A stretch of DNA of 64,000 bases. Origin: Pseudomonadota bacterium. Lineage in GTDB: Bacteria; Myxococcota_A; Polyangia; Polyangiales; Polyangiaceae. The stretch spans positions 1 to 64,000 of the forward strand of contig JAEZYZ010000202.1 of the NCBI GenBank assembly GCA_023418705.1, written 5' to 3'. Below, piece after piece: positions 27,767 through 36,065 of the stretch; position 1 is the first letter of the stretch; each line of letters opens with the position of its first letter. The notes under the pieces were generated by a model, which was given only the letters and a program-made list of their open reading frames with translations, made no database searches and was not told the DNA's origin. The translations under genes were made by a program, and so were the position numbers.

Positions 27767-29209
27767 ATGCGACTCTGGATCGTGGGCCTCTCGAGCCTGG
27801 CCCTGCTCGCGTGCTCGGGCGAACCTGCGGCGCCGCCCGCCGTGGATCCCGGCGCCCAGCCCGCCGGCTGGCGAGACGAGCTGGCGCTGAACGCGCCGGT
27901 GGACCTGAACCCGGATCCCGACGTGCTCGAGATCGAGCTCACGGCGCACCCCGCCGAGGTCGAGCTCCTCGAAGGAACGCCGACGACCATCTGGAGCTAC
28001 TCGGGCGGCCTGCCCGGCCCGCTCATCCGCGCGAAGGTCGGCGATCGCTTGATCGTGCACTTCGAGAACGCGCTCCCCGAACCCACGACGATCCACTGGC
28101 ACGGGCTGCGTGTCCCCGCCGCGATGGATGGTGCGCCCGGACACTCGCAGCCACCGATCGAGCCCGGCGAGACGTTCCGTTACGAGTTCGTGCTGCCCGA
28201 CGCCGGCACCTTCTGGTACCACCCGCACGTCAACTCCGCCAAGCAAGTCGGCGACGGTCTGTACGGAGCGCTGATCGTCGAGGATCCCGAAGAGCCAACC
28301 TTCGGCGACGAGGTCGTGCTGGTGCTCAGCGACATCGGGATCCAGGACGACGGCTCGCTGATGCCGCAAGACTCCGGCGGAGAGCTCGGCACCTTGTTCG
28401 GTCGCGAGGGCAACGTGCTGCTCGTCAACGGCCAGCGCGATCCGACGCTCTTGGCGCGCCCGGGCAAGCCGCAGCGCTGGCGGGTCGTCAACAGCGCCAA
28501 GTCCCGCTACTTCCAGCTGGTCATCGACGGCCACGCCTTCACGCGCGTCGGGGGCGACGGCGGTCTCATCGAGCACCCGATCACTTCCGACGCGCTGGTG
28601 CTGGTGCCGGGCGAGCGGGCGGACGTGGTGGTGGTTCCCCAGGGCGAGCCCGGGCAAGAGCTCGAGGTCCGCTGGGTCCCCTACGATCGGGGGTTCGGCA
28701 GCACCTTCAACCGCCCGGAGGAGCGCGCCTTCGGCATCCGGCTCGAGGGCGAGCCGGCGGTCACGCCAGAGCTGCCCGCCCCGGCCCGGCGCATCGAGGC
28801 CACCGACATCAGCGGCGCGACGCCGGTCGAGGTTCACCTGACGCGCCAGGAGGGCGGGGCCAAGACCGAGCTCGGGATCAACGGCATCCCCCACTGGGAA
28901 GCGGAGCCCCTCACGGGCCACGTCGGTGAAGTACAGCTCTGGAGCGTGATCAACGACACCGAGTGGGCCCACCCGTTTCACCTGCACGGCTTCTTCTTTC
29001 AGGTCCTTGGCGACGACGACCTGCCCCTCTGGCCGCGCGAGTGGAAGGACACTGTGGACGTGCCCGTCGGCAAGGCCGTGCGCCTCGCCGTGCACTACGA
29101 CGATCGGCCCGGCATGTGGATGTTTCACTGCCACATCCTCGACCACGCCGACGCCGGCATGATGGGCATGCTGATGGTCGAAGGCAGCCACGACCATGCC
29201 CACGAGTGA
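27767..29209 (+). CDS. Multicopper oxidase (cupredoxin) lipoprotein
   Basis: A 480-residue three-domain multicopper oxidase. The signal peptide ends in the lipobox LLAC (residues 13-16), so it is membrane-anchored on the periplasmic side. Copper motifs in order: TIHWHGLR (about 105), TFWYHPHVN (about 148), HPFHLHGFFFQV (about 404) and MFHCHILDHADAGMMGML (about 445), the last giving the type-1 His-Cys-His-Met set. All type-2/3 histidines are present, so a laccase/CueO-like oxidase is expected. There is no Met-rich insert as in CueO. It lies 142 bases after nrfA on the same strand and may share its transcript. Substrate (Cu+, Fe2+, phenols) is unknown. Confidence 0.9.
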   Translation: MRLWIVGLSSLALLACSGEPAAPPAVDPGAQPAGWRDELALNAPVDLNPDPDVLEIELTAHPAEVELLEGTPTTIWSYSGGLPGPLIRAKVGDRLIVHFENALPEPTTIHWHGLRVPAAMDGAPGHSQPPIEPGETFRYEFVLPDAGTFWYHPHVNSAKQVGDGLYGALIVEDPEEPTFGDEVVLVLSDIGIQDDGSLMPQDSGGELGTLFGREGNVLLVNGQRDPTLLARPGKPQRWRVVNSAKSRYFQLVIDGHAFTRVGGDGGLIEHPITSDALVLVPGERADVVVVPQGEPGQELEVRWVPYDRGFGSTFNRPEERAFGIRLEGEPAVTPELPAPARRIEATDISGATPVEVHLTRQEGGAKTELGINGIPHWEAEPLTGHVGEVQLWSVINDTEWAHPFHLHGFFFQVLGDDDLPLWPREWKDTVDVPVGKAVRLAVHYDDRPGMWMFHCHILDHADAGMMGMLMVEGSHDHAHE

Positions 29210-29245
29210 GCGCTGGCGCCGCGTCGCGGGACCGTGAGGTTCGTC

Positions 29246-29911
29246 TCAGCTCGGAATGCGGATCCCGCCCAGGGCGAGCTTGCCGTTCGGCAGGCGATCG
29301 TACTCGAGCACCATGCCCGGATAGTGGTGCTCCTCCACCAGGTTTTGGGCGCCGACGCCGGCATCACCGTGCTTGACGACGCGCTTGGCCTTGCCGAGCT
29401 CCTCTTCGATGGCGGACGGCAACATGAACAGGCGCAGGTCGGGGGGAATGGCCCCGTTGAACGTGCCGTAGGTGCGCGGGGCGCCGGCGTCGTCCACCCC
29501 CTCGGCGGGGCGTCCGGTGCGGTGAATGTGGATCTTGACGACCTTGCCACCCTCGAAGAAGAGCTCCACGCCCCGCTCGACGTAGCGGCAGACCTCGTCC
29601 GTCGCCTGCTCGCAAGCAGCCCCCATCTGCCGCTCGACCGTCGCTCGGGTGGCGCCGAGCCGCACCGGCCCGAGCCCTTTGCCGGCGAGCACGGGGAAGG
29701 CTGGCCCTTGCGGCGGACGAAAATCGATGAGCGGCTTCGGTATCTTGACGGGCGGCTTGGGCGGCTCTGCCGAAGGGAGCGCCGCGCTTGCAGCCGTCGT
29801 GCCGGCGTCGCCGGACGCCTGCGAAGGCTCGCGCTTGCAGCCGGCAGCGAGCACGAGCAACGCCGCCAGGCCGACCCATCGAGCCGTCCGTTTCGAGTCG
29901 ATGCGTGCCAT
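29246..29911 (-). CDS. Lipoprotein of unknown function
   Basis: A 221-residue lipoprotein: signal VGLAALLVLAAGCKRE with the lipobox LAAGC. An Ala/Pro/Lys-rich linker (SAEPPKPPVKIPKPL) is followed by a compact domain beginning VLAGKGLGPVRLGATRATVERQMG. That segment, with a following Cys pair (ACEQATDEVCRY) and strands VELFFEGGKVVKIHIHR, is like the small PepSY/BamE-type folds often seen in myxobacterial lipoproteins (GxxRLG..t...v...lG). Family not recognised with certainty. The start at 29911 puts the signal at the N-terminus. It is divergent from the ArsA-like gene and convergent with the multicopper oxidase. Confidence 0.6.
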   Translation of the reverse strand: MARIDSKRTARWVGLAALLVLAAGCKREPSQASGDAGTTAASAALPSAEPPKPPVKIPKPLIDFRPPQGPAFPVLAGKGLGPVRLGATRATVERQMGAACEQATDEVCRYVERGVELFFEGGKVVKIHIHRTGRPAEGVDDAGAPRTYGTFNGAIPPDLRLFMLPSAIEEELGKAKRVVKHGDAGVGAQNLVEEHHYPGMVLEYDRLPNGKLALGGIRIPS

Positions 29912-30083
29912 GCAACCGATCGAGGCGTAGCGGCTGATCGCCGCCAAATCCAGTAGATTTTCCGCCCTTGGCGCGGTGCCCGGCCTGCGGCCCGCCGCGG
30001 CTTTCGTTTTCGGGCATTGCCGCCTGCTCGGGACGTGTTTTCTTGTTAAGAGACCGCCGCTCACCCCGGGATCCTTTCGCATC

Positions 30084-31001
30084 ATGAACCTCCAACAGCG
30101 CCGCTTCTTGTTCATCACCGGCAAAGGCGGTGTTGGCAAGACCACGGGCGCCGCGGCCATCGCCTCGGCCGAAGCCGCGCGCGGCCGGCGGGTGCTGATC
30201 GCGCTGTCGGAGGCGAAAGAGCGCCTGTCGACCCTGTTCGGGGTCGCACCGCTCGGCGCGGAGATCCGGGGCGTCGCGCCTGGCATTTCTGCCGTGCGCA
30301 TCGATCCCGAGCGCGCGCTCTCCGAGTACGGCCAGCTGGTCCTCAAGAGCCGGCATCTTCACCGCGCCGTGTTCGAGAGCAAGGTGGTCACCGGCTTTTT
30401 CCGCGGCATCCCCGGCCTGAGTGAGTGGAGCGTGCTCGGCAAAGCCTGGTATCACTCGACCGAGCAGCTCCCCGACGGTCGCCCGCGCTTCGACCTGGTC
30501 TTGTTCGACGCGCCCGCGACAGGACACGGCGTGGAGATGTTGCGGGTCCCCAAGCTCATCGTCGACGTGATCCCGCCGGGCATCCTTCGGCGCGACGCCG
30601 AGCGAGCCTGGGAGCTGTTCCGCGATCCAGAGAAGAGCGGCGTCGTCATCGTCACGCTGGCCGAGGAGATGCCCGCGACCGAGACGCGAGAACTGGCAAG
30701 CTCCATTCGTGAGGATCTCGGCTTGCCGATCGCCGCGCTGGTGGTCAACGCCCTGTGGCCGCCGCTGTTCGACCCGAATCAGCGGCGCCGGCTGCTCGAG
30801 CGGCCGCTGGCGCTGCCGGGAGAGAACGCCGGCATGGAGGCGATCGCGGCGGCCGTACGGCGGGCGGCCCGAGAGGAGGTGCAAGCGCAGGCGCTCGAGC
30901 GGCTGGCGGCCATCGAAGCCCCCAGGGTGAGCCTTCCCTTGTTGCTCGAAAATGCCGCCACGCCCGCCGCCGTGCGCGCGCTTTCGGCTCATTTTCAATG
31001 A
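30084..31001 (+). CDS. ArsA/GET3-family ATPase
   Basis: A 305-residue P-loop ATPase of the ArsA/Get3 branch of the SIMIBI class: deviant Walker A GKGGVGKTTGAAAI at about 13-26, switch region FDLVLFDAPATGHGVEML, and LLTNN-like specificity region VVNALWPPLF. One ATPase domain only, so it should dimerise. The Get3 zinc CXXC and the ArsA metal-site Cys triad are not visible, which argues against arsenite transport. Single-domain ArsA-like proteins are frequent in myxobacteria and may handle membrane proteins or chaperoning. Start ATG 30084 in the 172-base divergent region. The kinase gene follows 145 bases later. Confidence 0.85.
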   Translation: MNLQQRRFLFITGKGGVGKTTGAAAIASAEAARGRRVLIALSEAKERLSTLFGVAPLGAEIRGVAPGISAVRIDPERALSEYGQLVLKSRHLHRAVFESKVVTGFFRGIPGLSEWSVLGKAWYHSTEQLPDGRPRFDLVLFDAPATGHGVEMLRVPKLIVDVIPPGILRRDAERAWELFRDPEKSGVVIVTLAEEMPATETRELASSIREDLGLPIAALVVNALWPPLFDPNQRRRLLERPLALPGENAGMEAIAAAVRRAAREEVQAQALERLAAIEAPRVSLPLLLENAATPAAVRALSAHFQ

Positions 31002-31146
31002 ACCCTTTCGACCTACACCCACTGAACGCGCACGCGCGTATTTCTCTCGCGGCCGGCCCTCGCGACGAACGCGGCGGAATTTTACTCGCCCGGAAAATCC
31101 CGCTGCGCCTGCCCCTCCCCGGCGCTATGGTGCGGGCTGACGCGTC

Positions 31147-32676
31147 ATGACGGATCAGCCCTCCATGGCCGGTCGCGTCCTCGAAGGGCGTTATCGTCTC
31201 GAGGCGAGGCTCGAAGAAGGGGGCATGGGCGCCATCTGGAGGGCCCAGCATCTGGTGCTGTGCGCACCGGTGGCGGTCAAGCTCATCGACCCCGAGATCG
31301 CCGACGATGAAGCGTCCCGGGAGCGCTTCATCCGCGAGGCCCAGGCCGCCGCTGCGCTGCGCAGCCCGCACGTCGTGCAGATCCTCGACTACGGCGTCGA
31401 CGGCGAGCTGCCATTCATCGTCATGGAGCTCTTGGATGGGGAGAACCTGGCGCAACGGATCCGCCGCTGCGGCCCGCTGACGGCGGCGGAGACCTCGCGC
31501 ATCCTCACCCACGTCGCGCGGGCGGTCGGCAGGGCGCACGAAGCGGGCATCGTGCACCGCGATCTGAAGCCCGAGAACGTGTTTTTGGTCCGAAACGACG
31601 ACGAAGAGATCGCCAAGGTGCTCGATTTCGGCGTGGCCAAGGGCAACGCCGGTCGCCTCGTCCCCGACGCTTCGCGCACGCGGACGGGGTCCTTGCTGGG
31701 GACCCCGTACTACATGAGCCCCGAGCAGGCGCAGGGGAACAAGGCCGTCGACTACCGCTCGGACCTCTGGTCGCTCGGGGTCATCGCGTTCGAGTGCCTG
31801 ACGGGACGCAGGCCGTTTTTCAGCGAGGGACTCGGGGACCTCGTGCTGCAGATCTGTATTCGACCGCTGCCCGTTCCCTCCCAGGTCGCTGAGGTGCCGC
31901 CGGCGTTCGACGCCTGGTTTCAGCGAGCGGTGGCGCGCAATCCCGAGGAGCGCTTCAGCTCCGCCCGCGAGCTGGCGGAAGCGCTGCGAGAGACCCTCGG
32001 GATCGAAGGCCGGGAGACGTCGCTGCCCGATCGCGGGTCGAGCCCCACGGCGCCCCGCGCCCCGCTGAAGCCGCGAACGCCCGAGCCGGCTTCATCCCTT
32101 GGCTGGGTCGAAGCGCCGACGCAGAGCCGTGAGACGCGGGGCGCTCCCAACCTGGCCATGGCCGCGACCGAGCGCTTCAGCCCCACCATGCGCCAGTTCG
32201 GCACCACGTCGCGCGGCGACGAAGCCCCGCCGAAGCGCGGCGGAACGGCGATGCTGCTCGCGGTGGCGTTCGGCGCCCTCGGGGCCGGCGTGGCGGGCGG
32301 CCTGATCGTGCTCGACCGGCAGGCTTCGCTCCCGGAGCGCGAGACCACCTTCTCCGCGCCCGCGCCCACACCCAAAGTGGAGACTCCGGCGATCGTCCCC
32401 GTTCAGGACGACGAGCACGCGACGCGGCCGCCAGCCGCGAGCAGCGCGCGGAGCGAACCGGCGGACACCGATGCGGGACCGCAGGAGACGGCCGCGCGGC
32501 AGGACGCCGCCGCACCGCGCGCCAGCGACGCCGGTTCGGATCGCTTCGCGCCGCCCTGGGGTGAACGCGACGCCAGCGCTCCCAGCCCTGACGCCGGCGT
32601 CTACGTGAAGCCGGCGTGGGCACGACCCGACGATCCGGCTCAGGAAGTCGAGGTCTCCGAAGACAATCCGTATTGA
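31147..32676 (+). CDS. Pkn2-type serine/threonine protein kinase with C-terminal membrane anchor
   Basis: A 509-residue eukaryotic-like kinase. Kinase domain about 15-280: P-loop LEEGGMGAIW (first Gly replaced by Glu compared with GxGGMG), VAVKLI lysine, catalytic loop IVHRDLKPENVFL, Mg loop VLDFGVAKG, activation segment GTPYYMSPEQAQG and DLWSLGV. A Pro/Thr/Ser-rich linker follows, then one TM helix (about 370-390, MLLAVAFGALGAGVAGGLIVL) and a disordered Ala/Asp/Pro-rich exterior tail. All catalytic residues are present, so it should be active in the cytoplasm. Start ATG 31147. A 10-bp inverted repeat begins on the stop codon. Confidence 0.93.
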   Translation: MTDQPSMAGRVLEGRYRLEARLEEGGMGAIWRAQHLVLCAPVAVKLIDPEIADDEASRERFIREAQAAAALRSPHVVQILDYGVDGELPFIVMELLDGENLAQRIRRCGPLTAAETSRILTHVARAVGRAHEAGIVHRDLKPENVFLVRNDDEEIAKVLDFGVAKGNAGRLVPDASRTRTGSLLGTPYYMSPEQAQGNKAVDYRSDLWSLGVIAFECLTGRRPFFSEGLGDLVLQICIRPLPVPSQVAEVPPAFDAWFQRAVARNPEERFSSARELAEALRETLGIEGRETSLPDRGSSPTAPRAPLKPRTPEPASSLGWVEAPTQSRETRGAPNLAMAATERFSPTMRQFGTTSRGDEAPPKRGGTAMLLAVAFGALGAGVAGGLIVLDRQASLPERETTFSAPAPTPKVETPAIVPVQDDEHATRPPAASSARSEPADTDAGPQETAARQDAAAPRASDAGSDRFAPPWGERDASAPSPDAGVYVKPAWARPDDPAQEVEVSEDNPY

Positions 32677-32695
32677 GCCGAGCACGCTCGGCTCA
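32674..32695 (+). terminator. 10-bp inverted repeat starting on the kinase stop codon
   Basis: TGAGCCGAGC (32674-32683), AC, GCTCGGCTCA (32686-32695) are perfect. The folded RNA would be an 8-bp stem with a CACG loop plus flanking pairs. The stop TGA is the first three bases of the 5' arm. No U-tract follows. One of the strongest of the stop-codon hairpins. Confidence 0.5.
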
Positions 32696-32749
32696 CCTGG
32701 CGGCCTGCGGCCTACCGGTCCTCGCAACCAGTGTTTAAAGTCGGACGCG

Positions 32750-34150
32750 ATGCAGGCCGCCAAGCCGCCGCCGACCGATCGCTCCGGCAGAACGCTGGCG
32801 CTCGTGTTCTCTGCCGTGATCGGCAGCTTTCTGGCGACCACCGCGATCATCCAGTGGATCTCGCTCGAGGTCGATCACCTCTCGGACAGCATCGCCAACA
32901 ATACGACCCCGACCATCGAACGGCTGGCGAGCTTGCGCGCCTCGACCTTCGCCGTGGAGTTCGCGCTCGCGCGCAAGCTGCAGACCGGCGTCTCCAAGTC
33001 GTCGGTCGCTCCGTCGACCGAGGCGGCGCTCGCGACGCTCGCCGACGAGGTCGCCGACTATCTGTCGCTGCCGTCCTTCCCGGACGAACGCGTGCACCTG
33101 TACGCCGTGCAGCAGACTTGGGCGCGCTTCGACGAGTCGGTCCGGCGCACGCTCGAGCTCTTGCGTGCGGGCAGCAACGACGACGCTTGGAGCATGCTCG
33201 CCAACTACGTGGAGCCCTCCGGCAAGCGCTTGCTCGACGCCTCGATGAGCGCGATCCGCTTCAACGCCCAGATGGGCCGAGAGCTCGCGGATGAGATCAG
33301 AGAGCACCGCCGACGCACGATTTGGATCGCCAACGGCCTGTCGGCGCTGTGCGTGGTGCTCGGGGCAGCCGGTGCGGTGCTCTTGCACCGACAGTCTCGG
33401 CATCGCCGGTTGATGGTTCAGCGCTACGCCGAGGCGCTGGAGATCCGGGCGGCAGAGCTCGAACAGTTCGCCGGGCGGGTCGCTCACGACATCCGCAATC
33501 CGCTGGGGACCGTTCAGATGTCGGCGGAGCTCGGCCTCGAGCAGACCGCCGACCCCAAGCTCAAGGATTTGTGGCGTCGGGCGCTCGGCGGTGTCGCCCG
33601 CGCCAACGCCATCACCACCGATCTGCTGGAGTTTGCGCGCGCCGGGGCGAGCCCCGACCCGGGCGCGCGGACCGACCCCCGGGGAACCATCACCGACCTG
33701 CTCGGGCCCTTCAAGGAAGAAGCAGAGCACGCCGGCATCGAGATCGAGTTTCGCCCGGGCACCCCGGCGTTCGTCGCCTGCAGCCCGGGCGTGTACATGA
33801 GCTTGGTCAGCAACCTGGTGCGCAACGCGATCAAGTACATGGGAAGCTCGCCCACTCGACGCATCACGGTCTCGATTTCGAGCGAGGGCTCGATGGTGCG
33901 AACCGAGGTCGCCGATACCGGGCCCGGGATCAAAGAGCAGCACCTCGACTCGCTCTTCGAGCCGTACTTCCGCGGCCGCTCGGCGGAGCGCGAGGGCCTC
34001 GGCCTGGGCCTGGCGACCGTCAAGCGGCTGGCCGAGTCCCACCATGGCCGGGTGAGCGTGCGCTCGACGCCCGGCAAAGGCAGCGCCTTCTGGTTCGAGC
34101 TGCCGCGGGCGGGCGCGCCCGAGGCGCGAAACCACCGGCCGCCGCCGTGA
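32750..34150 (+). CDS. Membrane sensor histidine kinase
   Basis: A 466-residue HisKA/HATPase kinase. TM1 about 17-37, a periplasmic four-helix-like sensor region about 40-188, TM2 about 190-213, then a short linker without a PAS or an obvious HAMP. H-box FAGRVAHDIRNPLGTVQMS with phospho-His246, N-box LVSNLVRNAIKYM, and G boxes DTGPGIKEQHL and GLGLGLATVKRL. All catalytic elements are intact. It is convergent with the sigma54 EBP gene and has no receiver gene beside it; the orphan receiver at 24906 is a possible partner. The signal sensed is unknown. A CGCCG/CGGCG hairpin (34143-34162) has the stop in its loop. Confidence 0.92.
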   Translation: MQAAKPPPTDRSGRTLALVFSAVIGSFLATTAIIQWISLEVDHLSDSIANNTTPTIERLASLRASTFAVEFALARKLQTGVSKSSVAPSTEAALATLADEVADYLSLPSFPDERVHLYAVQQTWARFDESVRRTLELLRAGSNDDAWSMLANYVEPSGKRLLDASMSAIRFNAQMGRELADEIREHRRRTIWIANGLSALCVVLGAAGAVLLHRQSRHRRLMVQRYAEALEIRAAELEQFAGRVAHDIRNPLGTVQMSAELGLEQTADPKLKDLWRRALGGVARANAITTDLLEFARAGASPDPGARTDPRGTITDLLGPFKEEAEHAGIEIEFRPGTPAFVACSPGVYMSLVSNLVRNAIKYMGSSPTRRITVSISSEGSMVRTEVADTGPGIKEQHLDSLFEPYFRGRSAEREGLGLGLATVKRLAESHHGRVSVRSTPGKGSAFWFELPRAGAPEARNHRPPP

Positions 34151-34178
34151 TCCACACCGGCGACGGGCGGGTTTGCCG

Positions 34179-35174
34179 TCACTCGAACGTCCGCAGCTTC
34201 CGCCACAACGTGTTGCGCGCCACCCCGAGCACGCGGGCGGCTTCCGACTGCGCCCCGCCGCAGGCGTCGAGCACGCGCAAGATGTGCTCGCGCTCGATCT
34301 CGGCCAAGGTCTTGTGGACGGCTGGCTCTCGGCGCTGGGCAGCCTCGTTCGCCGAGCGGGCACGCCAGATTTCCTCCGGCAGGTCCGCCTTGTCCACCTC
34401 GGCGCCCGTGGCCAGCGCGGCGCCGTGCTTCACCACGTTCTCGAGCTCCCGAACGTTGCCCGGCCAAGCGTGGGCGAGCAGGACCTCGGCGGCCTGCGGG
34501 CTGAAACGCCGCGCGCTGGTCTTCTCTTGGCCGAGAAAATACTGCGCCAGCGGGACGATGTCCTTACGACGCTCCCGCAGCGGCGGCACCTCGAGCGTCA
34601 ACACCTTCAGGCGATAGTACAAATCCTCCCGGAACGCCCCGGCCCGCACCCGCTCGGCGAGGTCACGGTGGGTCGCGCACACGATGCGAACGTCGACGGC
34701 GAACGCTTGGTTTTCACCGACGCGCCGCACCTCACCGTCCTGCAGCGCCCGCAGGAGCTTGGCCTGCAGCGGCAAGGGCATCTCCCCGATTTCGTCCAGG
34801 AACAGCGTGCCCTCGTGCGCCGCCTCGAACAGGCCCTGGCGCCCGCTCGACGCGCCGGTGAAGGCGCCTTTGCCGTGGCCGAACAGCTCCGACTCGAGCA
34901 GCTCGGCCGGGAGCGCCGCGACGTTCACCGCCACGAACGGACGGCTCGCGCGCGCCGAGTTGGCGTGCAGGATGCGCGCGATCACCTCCTTGCCGGTGCC
35001 CGTCTCCCCGAGCACCGCGACCGGCGCATCACTGCGCGCGAAGCGCGCCGTACGCTTGAGCAGCGCCTGCATCGCGTCGCTCTCCGCCACCACCTGGGTC
35101 GCACCGCGCAGGCGCGGCACCAGCGGCGAGAGCCCGCAGACGGCGCACGTCGCGTCGCAGTCCCGATGTTCCAC
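34179..35174 (-). CDS. Sigma54 enhancer-binding regulator with N-terminal CX3CX2C motif
   Basis: A 331-residue EBP. A very short N-terminus has Cys6-x3-Cys10-x2-Cys13 (DCDATCAVCG) in place of a receiver, GAF or PAS domain. The AAA+ domain (about 27-265) has Walker A GETGTGKE (56-63), the sigma54-contact loop GAFTGA (103-108), Walker B LFLDEIGEM and arginine-finger FREDLYYRLKV. A Fis-type HTH ends the protein (SEAARVLGVARNTLWRKLR). It should activate RpoN promoters. The Cys triad suggests metal or Fe-S sensing, which is inference. The start is the GTG at 35174, inside a perfect inverted repeat. It lies just downstream of, and on the same strand as, the ric operon, which has a sigma54 promoter. 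Confidence 0.9.
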   Translation of the reverse strand: MEHRDCDATCAVCGLSPLVPRLRGATQVVAESDAMQALLKRTARFARSDAPVAVLGETGTGKEVIARILHANSARASRPFVAVNVAALPAELLESELFGHGKGAFTGASSGRQGLFEAAHEGTLFLDEIGEMPLPLQAKLLRALQDGEVRRVGENQAFAVDVRIVCATHRDLAERVRAGAFREDLYYRLKVLTLEVPPLRERRKDIVPLAQYFLGQEKTSARRFSPQAAEVLLAHAWPGNVRELENVVKHGAALATGAEVDKADLPEEIWRARSANEAAQRREPAVHKTLAEIEREHILRVLDACGGAQSEAARVLGVARNTLWRKLRTFE

Positions 35175-35192
35175 GTGTTACGATGTGGAACA
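35167..35192 (-). promoter_or_regulatory. 8-10-8 inverted repeat over the EBP start codon
   Basis: TGTTCCAC (35167-35174) and GTGGAACA (35185-35192) are perfect complementary arms separated by ten bases. One arm contains the GTG start codon of the EBP gene. Two-fold symmetry and size fit a dimeric Fis-type HTH, so autoregulation is likely. It could also be the site of another repressor. Confidence 0.55.
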
Positions 35193-35204
35193 CAGACCAG
35201 CTAC

Positions 35205-35219
35205 TGTCAAGAAATTTCT
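35205..35219 (-). promoter_or_regulatory. TTGACA hexamer and AT palindrome upstream of the EBP gene
   Basis: On the minus strand a perfect -35 hexamer TTGACA (35205-35210) directly follows the palindrome AGAAATTTCT (35210-35219), in the 52-base gap between the hemerythrin stop and the EBP start. No convincing -10 box is found 16-18 bases downstream, where the inverted repeat begins. A housekeeping promoter blocked by the operator is plausible. Confidence 0.3.
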
Positions 35220-35226
35220 GGCGAAT

Positions 35227-35808
35227 TCACGGTGCCGCTGGGGCCGCCGGCAACCCCGAAGCGTCGCCCCGCGGCTCGCAGAGGGACGCAGCAGCGGACA
35301 CCACGCCCGCCTGTCCGGAGCTCTCGTGCTGCCGATCGAGCTGCTCGAAGGCCCGCTCGATCCGGTCCATGATCAACGGCGGCAGCCTGGCCTCCGCCAT
35401 CGGGTACAGGACAGTGTCTTCCTTGCGGACGTGCTGCCGCATCAAGGTGGCGTATGCCTCGACGCTCTGAGCGATGCGATCCCAGTCGCCCGGCGACCAC
35501 TCCGGCTTGGAAGCCAGCTCGCTCAGGACGTCCATGAACTGGCGCGCGCGTTCGTGCTCCTGAAGCATCACGGCGATCGGCCCGTGCTCTCTCGGAAATC
35601 CGTGTTCGATCATCGTCGCGAACAGGACGGTTTCTTCCTTGCCGTGGTGCAGCGGGTCGACGACCTCGCGCACGAAAGCGACGAAGCGCTTCAGCGTGTC
35701 TGCGTCGTTTCGTCGCTCGTCCCGGGCCCGCCGGACCCACGCCTCCACCGCGTCCAGGCTTCTCTCGATCGCCCGGTGCTCGGTCATGAGCGCGTCGATA
35801 GGTTTCAT
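35227..35808 (-). CDS. Hemerythrin HHE-domain protein
   Basis: A 193-residue protein with a hemerythrin-like four-helix bundle. Candidate di-iron ligands in order: H in LMTEHRAIERSL, H and E in VDPLHHGKEETVLF, H in MLQEHERARQFM, and H/E in LMRQHVRKEDTVLYPMAE. Di-iron HHE proteins bind O2 or NO or protect against oxidative and nitrosative stress. The C-terminal 40 residues are low complexity. Start ATG 35808 with a strong AAGGAGA. It is the third gene of the ric > DUF3079 > hemerythrin operon, and the EBP gene follows. No signal peptide, so cytosolic. Confidence 0.88.
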   Translation of the reverse strand: MKPIDALMTEHRAIERSLDAVEAWVRRARDERRNDADTLKRFVAFVREVVDPLHHGKEETVLFATMIEHGFPREHGPIAVMLQEHERARQFMDVLSELASKPEWSPGDWDRIAQSVEAYATLMRQHVRKEDTVLYPMAEARLPPLIMDRIERAFEQLDRQHESSGQAGVVSAAASLCEPRGDASGLPAAPAAP

Positions 35809-35823
35809 CACTTCTCCTTGGTG

Positions 35824-35838
35824 CGCCTGTTTCAGGCG
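35824..35838 (-). terminator. Hairpin on the DUF3079 gene stop codon
   Basis: CGCCTG and CAGGCG form a perfect 6-bp stem with a three-base loop; the DUF3079 stop TGA (35832-35834) lies across stem and loop. It sits between DUF3079 and hemerythrin, so it would act as a partial terminator or mRNA-processing site inside the operon. Confidence 0.4.
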
Positions 35839-36065
35839 TCGCTTCCGGAAGGCTCGCCGCCTTCGTGGTCTCGTGGCGTCTCTTCCAGGGAGCTCTCCGC
35901 GAGCCGCGCCTCGTAGAGCTCCACCCAGTCGTCGCCGAACAGCTCGATCGGGTGTTGGGTCCGCTCCGATCCGTTGCCGCAGGCCATATCGCCCGCGGGG
36001 CAGTAGCGGTCGCACCCCCAGCAGACACGCTCCGGATGCTTGGGATGGAGCGGCAAGCGGCTCAC
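35832..36065 (-). CDS. DUF3079 small Cys-rich protein
   Basis: A 77-residue protein matching the DUF3079 pattern: PLHPKHPERVCWGCDRYC, then MACGNGSERTQHP and ELFGDDW, with a short acidic tail. The four cysteines (CWGC, CP, MACG) and conserved His look like a metal-binding site (Zn or Fe). Function is unknown. The start is a GTG overlapping the ric stop by four bases (GTGA), so translation is coupled to ric. Its position between ric and a hemerythrin, in a sigma54-driven operon, suggests a role in iron or NO stress; that is inference from context. Confidence 0.85.
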   Translation of the reverse strand: MSRLPLHPKHPERVCWGCDRYCPAGDMACGNGSERTQHPIELFGDDWVELYEARLAESSLEETPRDHEGGEPSGSDA

